From Methylobacterium haplocladii (GTDB lineage: Bacteria > Pseudomonadota > Alphaproteobacteria > Rhizobiales > Beijerinckiaceae), in assembly GCF_007992175.1 (NCBI RefSeq), contig NZ_BJZT01000031.1:1-64000 (forward strand): a DNA stretch of 64,000 nucleotides, written 5' to 3'. The notes beneath the pieces are model-generated. The model had not been told where the DNA came from. It made no database searches and saw only the letters and a program-made list of their open reading frames with translations. The position numbers and the translations under genes were made by a program. Within the stretch, counting starts at the first letter, position 1; each line of letters begins with the position of its first letter. This document shows positions 63,036-64,000 of the stretch, in pieces.

Positions 63036-63934
63036 CGCAACTGTCCTTCGGTGCCGTCGACGATGTACTCGGGTGTGCCCAGAGCGTCGGCGAGGCGGCT
63101 CTTGGCGCTGCCGGGCTTGAGCGGCTTCTGCTGGCTCTCGTGCGGGGTCCAGCCGGAAAGCCAGATCATCTCGAAGGTCGCGCGCAGTCGGCCGTCAGGG
63201 TCGGAAAAGCGCTCGGCATAGATTTCGGCCGCTCGCAGCAGCGTCGCCCGGCGCAGCGGCGTACGTCGGCGCTCGGTCAGGGCGTTGGTCAGGCCCATGG
63301 CGCGCAGGTCACGCATCAGCGCGAACGGATCGGCGTAGCGCACGGTCACGCGTTCGGAATCGGCGACCGGCAGGCTGAAACCGGCCCGCTGCAGCAGGCC
63401 GCCGAGATCGCGGACCTCGGCGAAGGGCGCGACGCGCGGCGAGAGGCCGCCTTCCATCTCGCTCTCGGCATGCTGGAAGGCCTGCCGCAGCTCCGTGAGG
63501 GTCGCACCGCCGAGGAGGCAGCCGACGAACAGTCCGTCGGGCTTCAGCGCGCGCCGCACCTGCACCAGCGCGCCCGGCAGGTCGTTCACGGCATGGAGCG
63601 CCAGCAGGGATACCGCGAGATCGAATGTTTTGTCGCTTCCGAACGGCAGAACCTCCGGATCGCCGATGACCGATAGGTGTTCGAGCGCTTCCGGCATCTG
63701 GCTCAGACGCACCACCGCATCGACGTAGCCGCCCGCACGCAACCACGCCGCGGCAAGGGGGCTCGGTGTGCCGAGGTCGAGAGCAAGGGGGAAACGGCGC
63801 AGAACCGCCCCGAGCCGCTCGTCGAGATCCTCGACGGCCCGCGCCAGGAGGAAGTCGGCGTAGCCGGCGCGGTGCGCGCGGGCGAGCCGCTGCCGGACCA
63901 GGGCCGTATCGAACAGTGGGACGGGCGCGCTCAT
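63032..63934 (-). CDS. NDUFAF5/BioC-like SAM-dependent methyltransferase
   Basis: Protein of 300 residues. Starts PLFDTALVRQRLARAHRAG, then ALDLGTPSPLAAAWL (motif I, somewhat unusual), FDLAVSLLALHAVNDLPGALVQ and LRQAFQHAESEMEGGLSPRVAPFAEVRDLGGLLQRAGF. This pattern is that of the NDUFAF5 family linked with complex I. A complex I role here is inference. Start 63934. Confidence 0.85.
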   Translation of the reverse strand: MSAPVPLFDTALVRQRLARAHRAGYADFLLARAVEDLDERLGAVLRRFPLALDLGTPSPLAAAWLRAGGYVDAVVRLSQMPEALEHLSVIGDPEVLPFGSDKTFDLAVSLLALHAVNDLPGALVQVRRALKPDGLFVGCLLGGATLTELRQAFQHAESEMEGGLSPRVAPFAEVRDLGGLLQRAGFSLPVADSERVTVRYADPFALMRDLRAMGLTNALTERRRTPLRRATLLRAAEIYAERFSDPDGRLRATFEMIWLSGWTPHESQQKPLKPGSAKSRLADALGTPEYIVDGTEGQLR

Positions 63935-63950
63935 CTGGCGTCCGAGATGG

Positions 63951-63968
63951 GGCCGGCGCGAGCCGGCC
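63951..63968. terminator. Hairpin at window end
   Basis: GGCCGGC, GCGA, GCCGGCC; seven perfect pairs upstream of the methyltransferase start. Too little flanking sequence to assign. Confidence 0.35.
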
Positions 63969-64000
63969 GCCAGGGCCGAGTGTCATGCTGCTCGGGCGAT

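Overview
The window is a GC-rich stretch (coding and spacer DNA alike) of an alphaproteobacterial chromosome. Gene content and order point to Methylobacterium/Methylorubrum or a close relative in the Hyphomicrobiales. The pointers are a NepR-EcfG general stress pair, the uvrC-pgsA-moaD and lgt-MidA-pgeF orders, an Fdh4A-like formate dehydrogenase, intracellular PHA depolymerase, Omp25/31-type outer-membrane protein and Gly-rich secreted proteins. Genus assignment is inference from gene content. Nearly all genes look intact. I see no insertion sequence, prophage or CRISPR array, and base composition is uniform, so this reads as core chromosome with small-gene islands.

Layout. 1-2.6 kb: end of a CynX-type MFS transporter, a YnfA-family protein, a Gly-rich secreted protein, a Cys-rich secreted peptide, and a 28-residue membrane peptide behind an EcfG-type promoter. 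2.6-8.4 kb: katA/oxyR divergent pair with an OxyR operator, AbrB-family permease, dgkA, ilvA. 8.5-16.6 kb: MgtC-like protein, lgt-midA-pgeF, outer-membrane barrel, DUF2076, L,D-transpeptidase, CheZ. 16.6-22.6 kb: uvrC-pgsA-moaD, tRNA-Thr(TGT), ribokinase, nepR-ecfG, cysC. 22.6-32 kb: aroK-aroB, a small membrane protein coupled to xerD, a BioC-like methyltransferase, a diguanylate cyclase, fdh4A plus a small partner, and a second L,D-transpeptidase. 32-41 kb: ftsK, hom-glpX, a long REP-like inverted repeat, a TPR lipoprotein, purE-purK. 41-46.5 kb: DUF3606 and two YdcH/DUF465 genes, prpE, an NTF2-like protein, an OYE-family reductase, a phosphodiester glycosidase. 46.7-49.5 kb: a second Gly-rich protein, several small membrane or hypothetical proteins, tRNA-Gln(CTG). 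49.7-57.6 kb: ogt, phaZ, succinate-semialdehyde-type dehydrogenase, class II glutamine amidotransferase, single-domain response regulator, rpsU with a TTG start, four small proteins, glutathione peroxidase. 57.6-64 kb: degenerate receiver, the overlapping argJ-SIMPL-mutT operon, cupin, DUF6880, DUF427 and an NDUFAF5-like methyltransferase.

Themes. Stress defence is dense: KatA/OxyR, NepR/EcfG and an EcfG-type promoter, glutathione peroxidase, Ogt, MutT, UvrC. Cell-envelope maintenance is also well represented: Lgt, PgeF, two L,D-transpeptidases, PgsA, DgkA, lipoprotein and porin. Translational coupling by 4-base GTGA/ATGA overlaps recurs (abrB-dgkA, nepR-ecfG, fdh4A-partner, argJ-SIMPL-mutT, methyltransferase-DUF427). 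The least described parts are the very small membrane or secreted proteins, notably the 28-residue peptide at 2399-2485 with its own stress promoter.
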